Below are positions 8,018-16,191 of a DNA stretch of 64,000 nucleotides, piece by piece. The notes under the pieces are model-generated. The model made no database searches. It was given only the letters and a program-made list of their open reading frames with translations, and was not told the DNA's origin. The stretch's first letter is position 1; the number at the start of each line of letters is the position of its first letter. The translations under genes were made by a program, and so were the position numbers. The stretch is from Prauserella flavalba. GTDB taxonomy: Bacteria > Actinomycetota > Actinomycetes > Mycobacteriales > Pseudonocardiaceae. Where the stretch lies: the NCBI RefSeq assembly GCF_003202235.1, contig NZ_MASU01000008.1, positions 268,402 to 332,401 on the forward strand, in the 5' to 3' direction.

Positions 8018-9625
8018 ATGGACACCGCGCCCGCGACCATCTACACCGCACGGACCGTGCACGCGCAGGCCGCCGTCCCGGTCGGGGCCTTCCTGGTGAC
8101 CGGCGAGCGCGTCACGGCCGTGGGCTCCCCCTCGGAGCTGCGCGAGGCGTTCCCCTTCGCGCGGGTGCGGGACTTCGGTGACGGCACGATCGTCCCGGGG
8201 TTCAACGACGCCCACATCCACCTCGGACTCACCGCCGAGGACCTGCTGCACCTCGACCTCTCGCACGCCGCTGTGTCCAGTGTGGACGGTCTGCTGAGGA
8301 CGGTCCGGGACGCGGCGGGCTCGGCCGGGCCGGGTGAGTGGGTCCGCGGCGCGCGGTACGACGACGTGAAGACCGGCGTCGTCGGCAGGTGGGAGCTGGA
8401 CGCCGCCGCCGGCGACGTGCCCGTGATCATCACGCACATCGCCGCGCACTGGGGCGTCGCCAACAGCGCCGCGCTCGCGGCGCTCGGCTACCATGACGAC
8501 AGCACACCTCCGCCGGGCGGCGACCTCGGCCGCTACGCCGACGGGCGGCTCGACGGCAGGCTCGTCGAGCGCGCGCTGCTCGACGTGCTGTACCCGGCCA
8601 CGGGCAAGGGCGAGTCGCCGATCCGGCCGAGCACGCAGGACGAGCGCCTCGTCGGTGTGCGCAGGGCTGTCGAGCGCTGGCACGCCGCCGGGCTCACGTC
8701 CATCTGCGACGCGCTCGCCTCGCCCGCCGACATCGCGCTCCTGCGCCGCGCCCGCGACGAGGGGGAGCTGACGCTGCGCACGGGGTTCCTCCTCGCGGTC
8801 GACCACTACGCGAAGGCCGCCGAGCTGGGTGTCGGCAGCGGTTTCGGCGACGACCACCTGCGCATGGTGGGCGTCAAGGGGTTCGTCGACGGCGCGATCG
8901 GCGGCCGTACGTGCCTCCTTTCCGAGCCGTTCTCCGGCACCGCCGACCACGGCCTGCAGATCACCGGCACCGCCGAGCTGCGCGAGCAGATCGCGCGGGT
9001 GCACGCCGACGGCAACCGGATGGGTGTGCACGCCAACGGCGACGCGGCGATCCGCCTGCTGCTCGACGTCTACGAGGAGCTCGCGGCGACGCTGCCGAGG
9101 CCCGGGCTGCGGCACCGGATCGAGCACTGCTCGCTCGTCGACGACGACATCCTGCGCCGGATGAGCGCGCTCGGCGCGATCGCCGTGCCGTTCGCGGGCT
9201 ACGCCGCCTACCACGGCGGTGCGCTGGAATCGTGGTACGGAGCGGAAAGAACGGACCGGATGTTCGCACACCGGTCCTTTCTGGACGCGGGGATCACCGT
9301 GGCCGGGTCGTCGGACTACCCGTGCGGGCCGTACCAGCCGTTGCTCGGTCTGCAGAGCATGGTGACCCGCCGCGGCGTCGACGACGGTGCGCTCGTCGGC
9401 GGCGGGCAGTGCGTCAGCGCCGCCGAGGCGCTCGCGGTCTACACCGTCGGCTCGGCCGCGGCGTGCGGCGACGAGGGGCGGAAGGGACGGCTGGCGCCGG
9501 GTTTCCTCGCCGACTTCGTAGTGCTGGACCGCGATCCGCTCACGGCCGAACCGGACACGATCGCGGAGATCGGCGTGCAGCACACCTACGTCGGCGGACG
9601 TCGCGTGTGGACCCGCGCCGAGTAA
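8018..9625 (+). CDS. YtcJ-like metal-dependent amidohydrolase
   Basis: A 535-residue amidohydrolase of the YtcJ-like group. The metal motif is PGFNDAHIHL (about 63-72); further ligand regions are GVHANGDAAI (His, about 338) and RIEHCSLV (about 368), and the catalytic Asp is in SSDYPCGPY (about 432). The C-terminal strand returns to the composite small domain (LAPGFLADFVVLDRDPL). Good ribosome site GAAAGGAG before ATG 8018. Family members hydrolyse amides or lactams; substrate unknown. It converges with the next gene with only four bases between stops. Confidence 0.9.
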   Translation: MDTAPATIYTARTVHAQAAVPVGAFLVTGERVTAVGSPSELREAFPFARVRDFGDGTIVPGFNDAHIHLGLTAEDLLHLDLSHAAVSSVDGLLRTVRDAAGSAGPGEWVRGARYDDVKTGVVGRWELDAAAGDVPVIITHIAAHWGVANSAALAALGYHDDSTPPPGGDLGRYADGRLDGRLVERALLDVLYPATGKGESPIRPSTQDERLVGVRRAVERWHAAGLTSICDALASPADIALLRRARDEGELTLRTGFLLAVDHYAKAAELGVGSGFGDDHLRMVGVKGFVDGAIGGRTCLLSEPFSGTADHGLQITGTAELREQIARVHADGNRMGVHANGDAAIRLLLDVYEELAATLPRPGLRHRIEHCSLVDDDILRRMSALGAIAVPFAGYAAYHGGALESWYGAERTDRMFAHRSFLDAGITVAGSSDYPCGPYQPLLGLQSMVTRRGVDDGALVGGGQCVSAAEALAVYTVGSAAACGDEGRKGRLAPGFLADFVVLDRDPLTAEPDTIAEIGVQHTYVGGRRVWTRAE

Positions 9626-9629
9626 CGTC

Positions 9630-10262
9630 CTAAGTGGTCAGGTCGGGCGCGAACTGTGCGAGCGCGACCTTCCTGGCCTGGTCGACCTCGTCCGTGGTCG
9701 CGGTGCCGGAGGCCTCGGCCGCGCTCGCCCACGCACTCACCGAGTGCTGCGAGAACCGTTGCACGTCCGCGGAGTTCTCCCACTCCGCCGGGTCGCCCTC
9801 GGCCTCGCCGCGCACGTAGCGGTCCAGGCCGAGCAGGCTGACGTCCCAGCCGGGGCCGACGTAGAGGGCGCCGGCGCCGCTGCCGGCGATCTCGATGGGC
9901 ACCGTGTGCTCCAGCTCGATCACCGTGTCGTCGTTCTCGTCGGAGGCGAGCCGCAGCTCGACGGTGCTGTTCTCGGCGCCCCAGGTCACCTGCAGCAGCT
10001 GAGGGGGCTCGCAGCGCAGGATCTCACCGTCGGCGTTGCCCTCGACCTGGAACTTGCCCCCGGAGTGCAGGTCGCCGCTGACGGGGGAGAACCACCGCGC
10101 GAGGCGCTCCGGTTCGGTCACCGCGTCCCAGACGTCGTCGATCGTGGCGGTGTAGCGGCGGCGCAGCAGGATGCTCACCGTCTCGCCCGATTCACCGCCC
10201 GCTCCCTGTCTCTTCCTGACCTCGCGGTAGACGGTCTTGAGCTGAGTGGCTATGTCGATCAT
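9630..10262 (-). CDS. SRPBCC (AHSA1-like) domain protein
   Basis: A 210-residue protein with an AHSA1/SRPBCC fold (about 26-150): RRYTATIDDVWDAVTEPERL and the RWFSPVSGDLHSGGKF motif are characteristic. The C-terminal 50 residues are a helical extension. ATG 10262 overlaps the TGA of the upstream ArsR gene, the usual ArsR-AHSA1 two-gene unit. The fold binds small hydrophobic ligands, but members of this pair have no agreed function. Confidence 0.88.
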   Translation of the reverse strand: MIDIATQLKTVYREVRKRQGAGGESGETVSILLRRRYTATIDDVWDAVTEPERLARWFSPVSGDLHSGGKFQVEGNADGEILRCEPPQLLQVTWGAENSTVELRLASDENDDTVIELEHTVPIEIAGSGAGALYVGPGWDVSLLGLDRYVRGEAEGDPAEWENSADVQRFSQHSVSAWASAAEASGTATTDEVDQARKVALAQFAPDLTT

Positions 10263-10606
10263 GGCTGTTCCGTGCCCTTCTTCCGGCGGTCCCGTTTGCC
10301 TCGTGCGAGTTCGGTGGCCAGCGCGTCGAGATGCTGGTTCCAGAAGCCGCGGAAACGCTCCAGCCACGCGTCGACCTCTTTCAGCCCGGCGGCGTCGACG
10401 GCGTAGAGCCGGCGGGCGCCCTGAGCCCGGACGGTGGCGAACCCGTTGTCGCGCAGTACCCGCAGGTGCTGGGAGACCGCGGGCTGGGAGATCCCGAACT
10501 CGTCCTGGATGATGGCCGTGACGGCGCCCGACGTCTGCTCACCGTCGGCGAGCAGCTCCAGGATCCGGCGGCGGACCGGATCGCCCAGTACGTCGAACGC
10601 GTGCAC
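10259..10606 (-). CDS. ArsR-family winged-helix regulator
   Basis: A 115-residue ArsR/SmtB-like regulator. FDVLGDPVRRRILELLADGE opens the domain, and ISQPAVSQHLRVLRDNGF is the recognition helix (about 42-60). No metal-binding Cys cluster (such as ELCVCDL) is visible, so it probably senses something other than metal. Coupled by a four-base overlap to the SRPBCC protein; likely autoregulatory. Confidence 0.9.
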   Translation of the reverse strand: MHAFDVLGDPVRRRILELLADGEQTSGAVTAIIQDEFGISQPAVSQHLRVLRDNGFATVRAQGARRLYAVDAAGLKEVDAWLERFRGFWNQHLDALATELARGKRDRRKKGTEQP

Positions 10607-10654
10607 GGGACAAATCCTTGCAACGGCCGCTTATATAAGTCAAGACTGAAATAT

Positions 10655-11011
10655 TCAGCCCGGTGGCCAGGTCATGCCCCGCCCTCCGAGGACGTGGCAG
10701 TGCGCGTGGAAGACGGTCTGCTGGCCGTCCGCACCGGTGTTGAAGACGAGCCGGTAGCCGGACGCGTCCACCGCGTCGAGTTTGGCGACCTCGCCCGCGA
10801 CGGCCAGTACCTCGCCCGCCAGTGCCGGGTCCGCGCTCGCCAGCGCGGCGGCGTCGGCGTGGTGCTCCTTGGGGATCACCAGCACGTGGGTGGGGGCTTT
10901 GGGGTCGATGTCCCGGAAGGCGAGAACGGTCTCGGTCTCGTGCACCACGGTCGCGGGCAGCGTCCCCTCCACGATGCGGCAGAACAGGCACTCGGTGCTC
11001 ATTGTGCTCAC
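10655..11011 (-). CDS. HIT-family nucleotide hydrolase
   Basis: A 118-residue histidine-triad protein of the HINT branch. The triad HAHCHVLGGR (HxHxHxx) is near residues 101-110; CLFCRIVEG with two Cys at the N-terminus is typical of HINT zinc-site members. The family hydrolyses AMP-linked phosphoramidates or dinucleotides. A second in-frame start at 11002 (MSTECL) fits the usual family length slightly better. Monocistronic. Confidence 0.92.
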   Translation of the reverse strand: MSTMSTECLFCRIVEGTLPATVVHETETVLAFRDIDPKAPTHVLVIPKEHHADAAALASADPALAGEVLAVAGEVAKLDAVDASGYRLVFNTGADGQQTVFHAHCHVLGGRGMTWPPG

Positions 11012-11258
11012 TGTATGCCAATCGTCCGGGTGGCGCGGGGAAATCGGCGGCAGATCGCAACTTGCGGTTGTCGTGTTTCGCCATCACGGACCGTGACCGG
11101 CGCTCACCGCAACGGCGACGTTGATTTTCGTCCCGGCCGGTTTTCACCGGTGCCGCCGCCGTTTCGCCGGCCGGACGTCATTCGTCGCGGTAATGCCCCG
11201 GATATGCGACAGGACGCCGGTTGCCCGCGACGTCCTGCCATTACCTGAAACGACGGTT

Positions 11259-11609
11259 TCAGTTGCGCCGGTGATAGGCCTCGGTGACCTCGGACGGAAT
11301 GCGCCCACGCTCGGAAATGTCGAAACCGTTCTTGCGGGCCCAGGCTCGAATCGCCTGATTCTGCTCACGGTCGGCCGACGACGAGCGGCCCGGCGCCTGT
11401 CCGTTCGCCCGCCTGCCCTGCGTACGCTTGCGGCCCCCCGCGCGGCGCGCGTGCTCGATGTACTGCGCCAGCGTGTCGCGAAGCTCCTCGGCATTCTCCG
11501 AGGAGAGGTCGATCTCGTAGTTGACGCCGTCCAGACCGAACTCGATGGTCTCGTCGGCCTCGGAACCGTCGAGATCGTCCACGAGGGAGACAAGAACCTG
11601 CTGAGCCAC
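11259..11609 (-). CDS. lsr2: Lsr2 nucleoid-associated xenogeneic silencer
   Basis: A 116-residue Lsr2 protein. The N-terminal dimerisation domain is about 1-58 ([35 protein letters not shown]); the C-terminal DNA-binding domain ends in [19 protein letters not shown], where the RGR loop inserts into the minor groove of AT-rich DNA. I chose the GTG at 11609 because AGGAGGAAC sits directly upstream and the family starts with AQQ; the longer open frame is not used. Lsr2 silences acquired DNA and bridges the chromosome in actinobacteria. Confidence 0.96.
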   Translation of the reverse strand: MAQQVLVSLVDDLDGSEADETIEFGLDGVNYEIDLSSENAEELRDTLAQYIEHARRAGGRKRTQGRRANGQAPGRSSSADREQNQAIRAWARKNGFDISERGRIPSEVTEAYHRRN

Positions 11610-11685
11610 TGTTCCTCCTGCTTTGCCCGGACAATGCAAATGTGAATTGCCTTACCAGCCGGAAGTGTACCGGATACCGCCGGCC

Positions 11686-11707
11686 CGGGAACACGTTCCC
11701 GATTATA
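11686..11707 (-). promoter_or_regulatory. lsr2 promoter with palindromic operator
   Basis: On the minus strand a perfect TATAAT (11707-11702) is followed at once by the palindrome CGGGAAC-GT-GTTCCCG (11701-11686), so the expected transcription start falls inside the palindrome. A 90-base leader separates it from the lsr2 start. The -35 region is weak. A site placed this way is well suited to block initiation; the protein that would bind is unknown. Confidence 0.6.
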
Positions 11708-11777
11708 ACGGTCTGTGTTCGCACTAACCCCGGATAGGAGAAAGCAACTCCACTAGCCGGTAGACGCGCAAATGCGG

Positions 11778-12764
11778 TTACTGGTTGTCCGCCGGCGCCG
11801 GGTATTCGCCAGAGGTGGCCACGTCGGGACCGATCTCGAGACTCTCACCCTCGGCGCGGGAAACGCACGGCATCACGAAACGGCGCCGCTGATCGGCGTC
11901 CAGCACGAGATCCCGGTGCTCGGGCTCGCCCGCGTACAGCCGGACGCGGCACGTGCCGCAGGTCCCGCTCTCGCATGAGCTCGGCACCTCGATCGCGGCG
12001 TCCCGCAGCGCGTTCAGCAACGTCGTGTCCGCGGGTACGGCCACCGTCTGCCCGGTGGGCCGCCACGTCGCGCGGAACGGCAGCGCCGTGCCGTCGGTGC
12101 CCGCGACCCCGGCGAAGTCCTCGAAGTGCACCCGGCTCGGCCGCCAGTGCATCGTCAGCGCGCGCACGTCGGCCAGCAGCCCGGCGGGCCCGCAGCAGTA
12201 CACGCGGGTGTCCTCGCGCGGCTCGGCGAGGTAGGGCCACAGGTCGAGGCGGCCCGCCCCGGCGCCGCTGTGGTGCAGCACCACGGTCTCGTCGTCCACA
12301 GTGAACTCGCCGAGGAACGCGGTGTGCTCCGGCGAGCGCGTCAGGTACACCAGCCGCACGTCGGCCCCGCGGCGGCGCAGGTGCCGGAACATCGCCCTGA
12401 TCGGCGTGATGCCGATACCGCCCGCGATCAGCAGGTACCGCTGCGAGGGCCGCAGCTCGAAGCTGTTCGACGGCGCCGAGACCGCCAGCTCGTCACCGGC
12501 CCGGGTGTCGTCGACGAGGCTCACCGAACCGCCCCGGCCGCCGTCCTCGCGGGCCACGGCGATCACGTAGCGGTCGCGCTCGGCCGGGTCGCCGGTGAGG
12601 GAGTAGCTGCGCGCGGCCCCCGACGGGGTGTGCACGGTCAGGTGCGCGCCGGGGGTGAAGGCGGGCAGCGCGGAGCCGTCGGGGGCCCGCAGCTCGAACC
12701 GGCACACCGACGGAGTGAGCAGGTCCTTGGCCGTGATCCGCAGGGGGAACGCCGGCGTGCTCAT
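11778..12764 (-). CDS. PDR/VanB-type ferredoxin reductase with C-terminal 2Fe-2S domain
   Basis: A 328-residue single-chain reductase: flavin domain (about 1-105, RSYSLTGDP is the FMN/FAD motif), NAD(P)H domain (about 105-225, AGGIGITPIRAM and CCGPAGLL), and a plant-type ferredoxin domain (about 240-328) with cluster ligands CESGTCGTC and the distal Cys in VMPCVSRA. It passes electrons from NAD(P)H through flavin to an acceptor. It overlaps the upstream MOSC gene by four bases, making the MOSC protein the probable electron acceptor. Confidence 0.92.
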   Translation of the reverse strand: MSTPAFPLRITAKDLLTPSVCRFELRAPDGSALPAFTPGAHLTVHTPSGAARSYSLTGDPAERDRYVIAVAREDGGRGGSVSLVDDTRAGDELAVSAPSNSFELRPSQRYLLIAGGIGITPIRAMFRHLRRRGADVRLVYLTRSPEHTAFLGEFTVDDETVVLHHSGAGAGRLDLWPYLAEPREDTRVYCCGPAGLLADVRALTMHWRPSRVHFEDFAGVAGTDGTALPFRATWRPTGQTVAVPADTTLLNALRDAAIEVPSSCESGTCGTCRVRLYAGEPEHRDLVLDADQRRRFVMPCVSRAEGESLEIGPDVATSGEYPAPADNQ

Positions 12765-13546
12765 GCGGCAGCCCCGTAGGAGATGACGTCCCCGGGCCGG
12801 ATCGTGCCACCGCTCAGCACCTCGGCGTAGCAGCCCAGCTCCGCGTGGCCGTACTGCTGCACGAGGTGGCGCGGGACCGCGATGTCGCGGACGGCGTTCA
12901 CCGGATCCACCTCGGTCGCCGCGCAGCGCTTGGTGTTGAGCACGCCCCGCAGCCGCAGCTCGCCGATCCGGAACTCCTTGCCCACGAGGTCGAGCTCGCT
13001 CAACGGTGGCAGCCCGTCGAAGTACACGTTCGCCCGGAACCGCAGCGGGTCGACCGGCACGCCCACGCGGTCCTCCAGATCGCGCACCGAGTCCAGATTG
13101 ATGAGCGAGATCGCGTTCATCATCGCGTCGGAGACCACCGACACGTCGGTGAACCGCCTGCCCTCGGCGTGGGCGAGCAGCGGCGGGCGCTCGGCGGGCC
13201 GGTCCAGCACCCTGGCGAAGAACGCGGTGACCTCCTCGGCGCCCCGCTCGCTGGACAGGTCCGCCTCCAGCACCCGGTGCCCGCGCACGTCCACCGTCAG
13301 CACCGAGCTCGCCGGGTCGAACCGGGTCGCGAGTCCGGCGAGGCGCTCGTCGCGGGCCAGCATGAAGAACTGGTCCTTCGGCAGCGGGCTCGTCTGGCCG
13401 GGCACGTACCGGCCCTCCGGCCGGGCGAGCGCGAACACGCGGTCGTGCGGCACCCCGCGACCCGCCTCGAGGGTCACCGAGTCCAGCGGCTGCGCGCTCA
13501 GGCCCTTGATCGGGTAGACGTACAGGTGGCGGATGTGTCCGGTCAT
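12761..13546 (-). CDS. MOSC domain molybdenum-cofactor protein (YcbX/mARC-like)
   Basis: A 261-residue protein with an N-terminal MOSC beta-barrel (about 1-110, HLYVYPIKGLSAQPL is the characteristic opening) and a MOSC domain (about 120-258). The conserved Cys that would bind molybdenum is in NTKRCAATEVDP (about 213). The start at 13546 (MTGHIRH) is correct; a longer in-frame extension crosses the divergent gene. YcbX/mARC proteins reduce N-hydroxylated compounds. The usual YcbX C-terminal ferredoxin is missing here, but a ferredoxin-containing reductase is encoded in the next, overlapping gene. Confidence 0.88.
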   Translation of the reverse strand: MTGHIRHLYVYPIKGLSAQPLDSVTLEAGRGVPHDRVFALARPEGRYVPGQTSPLPKDQFFMLARDERLAGLATRFDPASSVLTVDVRGHRVLEADLSSERGAEEVTAFFARVLDRPAERPPLLAHAEGRRFTDVSVVSDAMMNAISLINLDSVRDLEDRVGVPVDPLRFRANVYFDGLPPLSELDLVGKEFRIGELRLRGVLNTKRCAATEVDPVNAVRDIAVPRHLVQQYGHAELGCYAEVLSGGTIRPGDVISYGAAA

Positions 13547-13584
13547 CGCAGTCGTCTCGCTCCCTTCGCCAGGTGCACCGTATC

Positions 13585-13605
13585 CCGCTAGATCCGGTCT
13601 AGCGG
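13585..13605. promoter_or_regulatory. palindrome between MOSC and FMN-reductase genes
   Basis: CCGCTAGA-TCCGG-TCTAGCGG, perfect eight-base arms around five bases, in the 108-base divergent region. The place and symmetry suggest an operator shared by both directions, but no regulator gene is adjacent. Confidence 0.45.
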
Positions 13606-13654
13606 CCGCCCCTCCCGATCTCGCGCCTGGAGGTCGGGAGCGAGAGGAGGCCGG

Positions 13655-14239
13655 ATGACCGCGAGCGAGGACACGACCGCACTGCGTGTCGCGGTGATCG
13701 TCGGCAGCACCAGGAAGGGGCGGGTCGGCGACGTCGTCGCGCACTGGTTCGCCGGTCTGGCGCGCCACCGGGAGGACCTCGACGTGGACGTCGTCGACCT
13801 CGCCGACTTCGACCTGCCAGGGCAGCTGCCCGCCGAGGCGACCGACGACATGGCCAGGCTCGCGGCGCGGATCGAGGAGTCGGACGCCTTCGTGGTGGTG
13901 ACCCCCGAGTACAACCGCAGCTTCCCGGCCTCCCTCAAGCAGGCCATCGACGTCGCCTACGACGAATGGCACGGCAAACCGGCCGGGTTCGTCTCCTACG
14001 GCTGCCGCTCCGCCGGGCTCTACGCCGTGGAACAGCTGCGGTGCGTGTTCGTCGAGCTGCACGTCGTCACCATGCGCGACACCGTGAGCTTCGACCTCTT
14101 CGCCGACGACGTCGACGAGAGCGGAAGGCCCGCCGACGACGGGGAGACCGCGTCCCGGGTCGCCGCGATGCTCGACCAGCTCGTCTGGTGGGGCCGGGCG
14201 CTGCGCGCCGCGCGCGCCGAGCGGCCCTACGTCACCTGA
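13655..14239 (+). CDS. NADPH-dependent FMN reductase
   Basis: A 194-residue flavodoxin-fold reductase. [20 protein letters not shown] (about 11-30) is the phosphate-binding loop for [23 protein letters not shown] (about 84-103) is the family signature. Such proteins reduce flavin, quinones or azo compounds. ATG at 13655 follows GAGAGGAGG. Only 19 bases separate it from the DrrA-like ATPase start, so the three genes probably form one transcript. Confidence 0.92.
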   Translation: MTASEDTTALRVAVIVGSTRKGRVGDVVAHWFAGLARHREDLDVDVVDLADFDLPGQLPAEATDDMARLAARIEESDAFVVVTPEYNRSFPASLKQAIDVAYDEWHGKPAGFVSYGCRSAGLYAVEQLRCVFVELHVVTMRDTVSFDLFADDVDESGRPADDGETASRVAAMLDQLVWWGRALRAARAERPYVT

Positions 14240-14258
14240 CTTGGAGAAAGGAAAGTTG

Positions 14259-15257
14259 ATGAGCAAGCACAGGGGAGAACTGGCGATCCAGGCGTCAGGA
14301 CTGATCAAGACCTTCGGTAAGACGAGGGCGGTGCGTGGCATCGACCTGGAGGTGCCAGCGGGGACCGTGTACGGGGTGCTCGGGCCGAACGGAGCCGGCA
14401 AGACGACAGCTGTCCGCATGCTGGCGACGCTGCTGCGGCCCGACGGGGGCGAGGCCACCGTGTTCGGCCACGACATCGTGCGCGAGGCGGACGCGGTCCG
14501 CGGCAAGGTGAGTCTCACCGGGCAGTACGCCTCGATCGACGAGGACCTGACCGGCACCGAGAACCTGGTGCTGCTGGGCAGGCTGCTCGGGCACCGCAAG
14601 CCGGGCGCGCGCAGGCGGGCGGCCGAGCTGCTGGAGGCGTTCGGGCTCACCGAGGCCGCGGACCGGCAGGTAAAGAACTACTCGGGCGGGATGCGCAGGC
14701 GCATCGACATCGCCGCGAGCATCATCAAGACGCCGGACCTGCTGTTTCTCGACGAGCCCACCACGGGCCTCGACCCGCGCAGCCGCAACCAGGTGTGGGA
14801 CATCGTGCGGATCATCGTCGCTCAGGGCACGACGGTGCTGCTCACCACGCAGTACCTGGACGAGGCCGACCAGCTGGCATCCCGCATCGCGGTCATCGAC
14901 CAGGGCCGGGTGATCGCCGACGGCACGCCCGGTGAGCTGAAGTCGTCGGTCGGCGCCGGTTCGGTGCACGTCCGGCTGCGCGACGCCGCGCAGCGGCCCG
15001 AGGCCGAGCGGGTGCTCGCGCGCACGCTCGGCACGGACGTCACGCTCGAACCGGAGCCGGTGGCGCTCACGGCGCGCATCTCCGGCGAGGAGTCCGGCAG
15101 CGGAGCGGCCGAGCAGGCGTCCCGGGCCCTGCACGAGCTCGCCGCCGCCGGTATCACCGTCGACGACTTCTCGCTGGGGCAGCCCAGCCTCGACGAGGTG
15201 TTCCTCGCCCTCACCGACCACACAGCCAACCCGACCGAGAAGGAGGTGGCGGCATGA
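14259..15257 (+). CDS. DrrA-like ABC exporter ATPase
   Basis: A 332-residue daunorubicin-resistance-type ATPase. Walker [10 protein letters not shown] (about 40-48), signature [12 protein letters not shown], Walker [18 protein letters not shown]-region [12 protein letters not shown], then a C-terminal regulatory extension (about 220-332). The ATG at 14259 follows GAGAAAGGAAAG; an upstream TTG is less likely. Coupled by ATGA to its permease. Likely exports a hydrophobic or drug-like compound. Confidence 0.93.
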   Translation: MSKHRGELAIQASGLIKTFGKTRAVRGIDLEVPAGTVYGVLGPNGAGKTTAVRMLATLLRPDGGEATVFGHDIVREADAVRGKVSLTGQYASIDEDLTGTENLVLLGRLLGHRKPGARRRAAELLEAFGLTEAADRQVKNYSGGMRRRIDIAASIIKTPDLLFLDEPTTGLDPRSRNQVWDIVRIIVAQGTTVLLTTQYLDEADQLASRIAVIDQGRVIADGTPGELKSSVGAGSVHVRLRDAAQRPEAERVLARTLGTDVTLEPEPVALTARISGEESGSGAAEQASRALHELAAAGITVDDFSLGQPSLDEVFLALTDHTANPTEKEVAA

Positions 15258-16111
15258 CGACCGCGACCCCGGAGAAGGAGACCGCTCCGTCGGCCGCCTA
15301 CGTCCCCACCGCAGAAGGTCTCGGTGCCGTGCTCGCCTCGGGCGAGCAGCCACCGAGACCGAGCGCGTGGTCGGCGTCGGTGACGTTCGGCTGGCGGGCG
15401 ATGCTGAAGATCAAGCACGTGCCCGACCAGCTGTTCGACGTCACCGCGTTCCCGATCATGATGACGCTGATGTTCACCTATCTCTTCGGCGGCGCGCTCG
15501 CCGGGTCGACGGGTGAGTACCTGCAGTTCCTGCTGCCGGGCATCCTGGTGATGAGCATCGTGATGATCACGATGTACACCGGGATCGGGGTGAACACCGA
15601 CATCGAGAAGGGTGTGTTCGACCGGTTCCGCACGCTGCCGATCTGGCGACCGTCCGCTTTGGTCGGTGCGCTGCTCGGTGACGTCTGCCGGTACCTGATC
15701 GGCTCGACGGTGATCCTCACGCTGGGGCTCATCCTCGGTTTCCGTCCCGAGGGCGGGCTGACCGGTGTGCTGCTCGGTGTGGCGCTGCTCGTGGCGTTCT
15801 CGTTCGCGTTCTCGTGGATCTGGACGATGTTCGGCCTGTTCCTCAAGAGCGAGAAGTCGGTGATGGGCGTGAGCATGCTCGTGCTCTTCCCGATGACGTT
15901 CCTGTCCAATGTGTTCGTCAACCCGGAGACGATGCCGGGCTGGCTGCAGGCGTTCGTGGACGTCAACCCGATCGCGCACCTCGTGGCGGCGGTGCGCTCG
16001 TTGATGGCGGGCACGCCCGACGGTGGTGAGATCCTGTGGACGCTCATCTCCGGCGGCGTGATCCTCGCGATCTTCGGCACGCTGACGATGCGGCTCTACA
16101 ACAGGAAATGA
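15254..16111 (+). CDS. DrrB-like ABC-2 permease
   Basis: A 285-residue ABC-2 type permease with a cytoplasmic head of about 60 residues and six predicted membrane helices (first near 72-92, last near 258-276). Family features are [22 protein letters not shown] and the helix with [20 protein letters not shown]. Forms the membrane part of the exporter with the overlapping ATPase gene. It ends at a strong bidirectional terminator hairpin. Confidence 0.92.
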   Translation: MTTATPEKETAPSAAYVPTAEGLGAVLASGEQPPRPSAWSASVTFGWRAMLKIKHVPDQLFDVTAFPIMMTLMFTYLFGGALAGSTGEYLQFLLPGILVMSIVMITMYTGIGVNTDIEKGVFDRFRTLPIWRPSALVGALLGDVCRYLIGSTVILTLGLILGFRPEGGLTGVLLGVALLVAFSFAFSWIWTMFGLFLKSEKSVMGVSMLVLFPMTFLSNVFVNPETMPGWLQAFVDVNPIAHLVAAVRSLMAGTPDGGEILWTLISGGVILAIFGTLTMRLYNRK

Positions 16112-16118
16112 CGTCGAG

Positions 16119-16171
16119 GCGGGAGGGCGTTCGAGATCCGGTCGCGCCGACCGAGCTGAACACCCTCCCGC
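16119..16171. terminator. bidirectional terminator between drrB-like and abgT-like genes
   Basis: Outer arms GCGGGAGGGCGTTC (16119-16132) and GAACACCCTCCCGC (16158-16171) pair over 14 bases with one mismatch. An inner hairpin CGGTCG-CGC-CGACCG sits in the loop (16139-16153). It lies between two convergent stops (16111 and 16192). No long T tract, as is usual in GC-rich actinomycetes. Confidence 0.7.
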
Positions 16172-16191
16172 TCTCTCCCCGGGGTTGCCGG

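Noticed and set aside
12761..14650. 629-codon form of the MOSC protein
   Set aside because: The extension overlaps the FMN reductase and DrrA genes; the family start is MTGHIRH at 13546.
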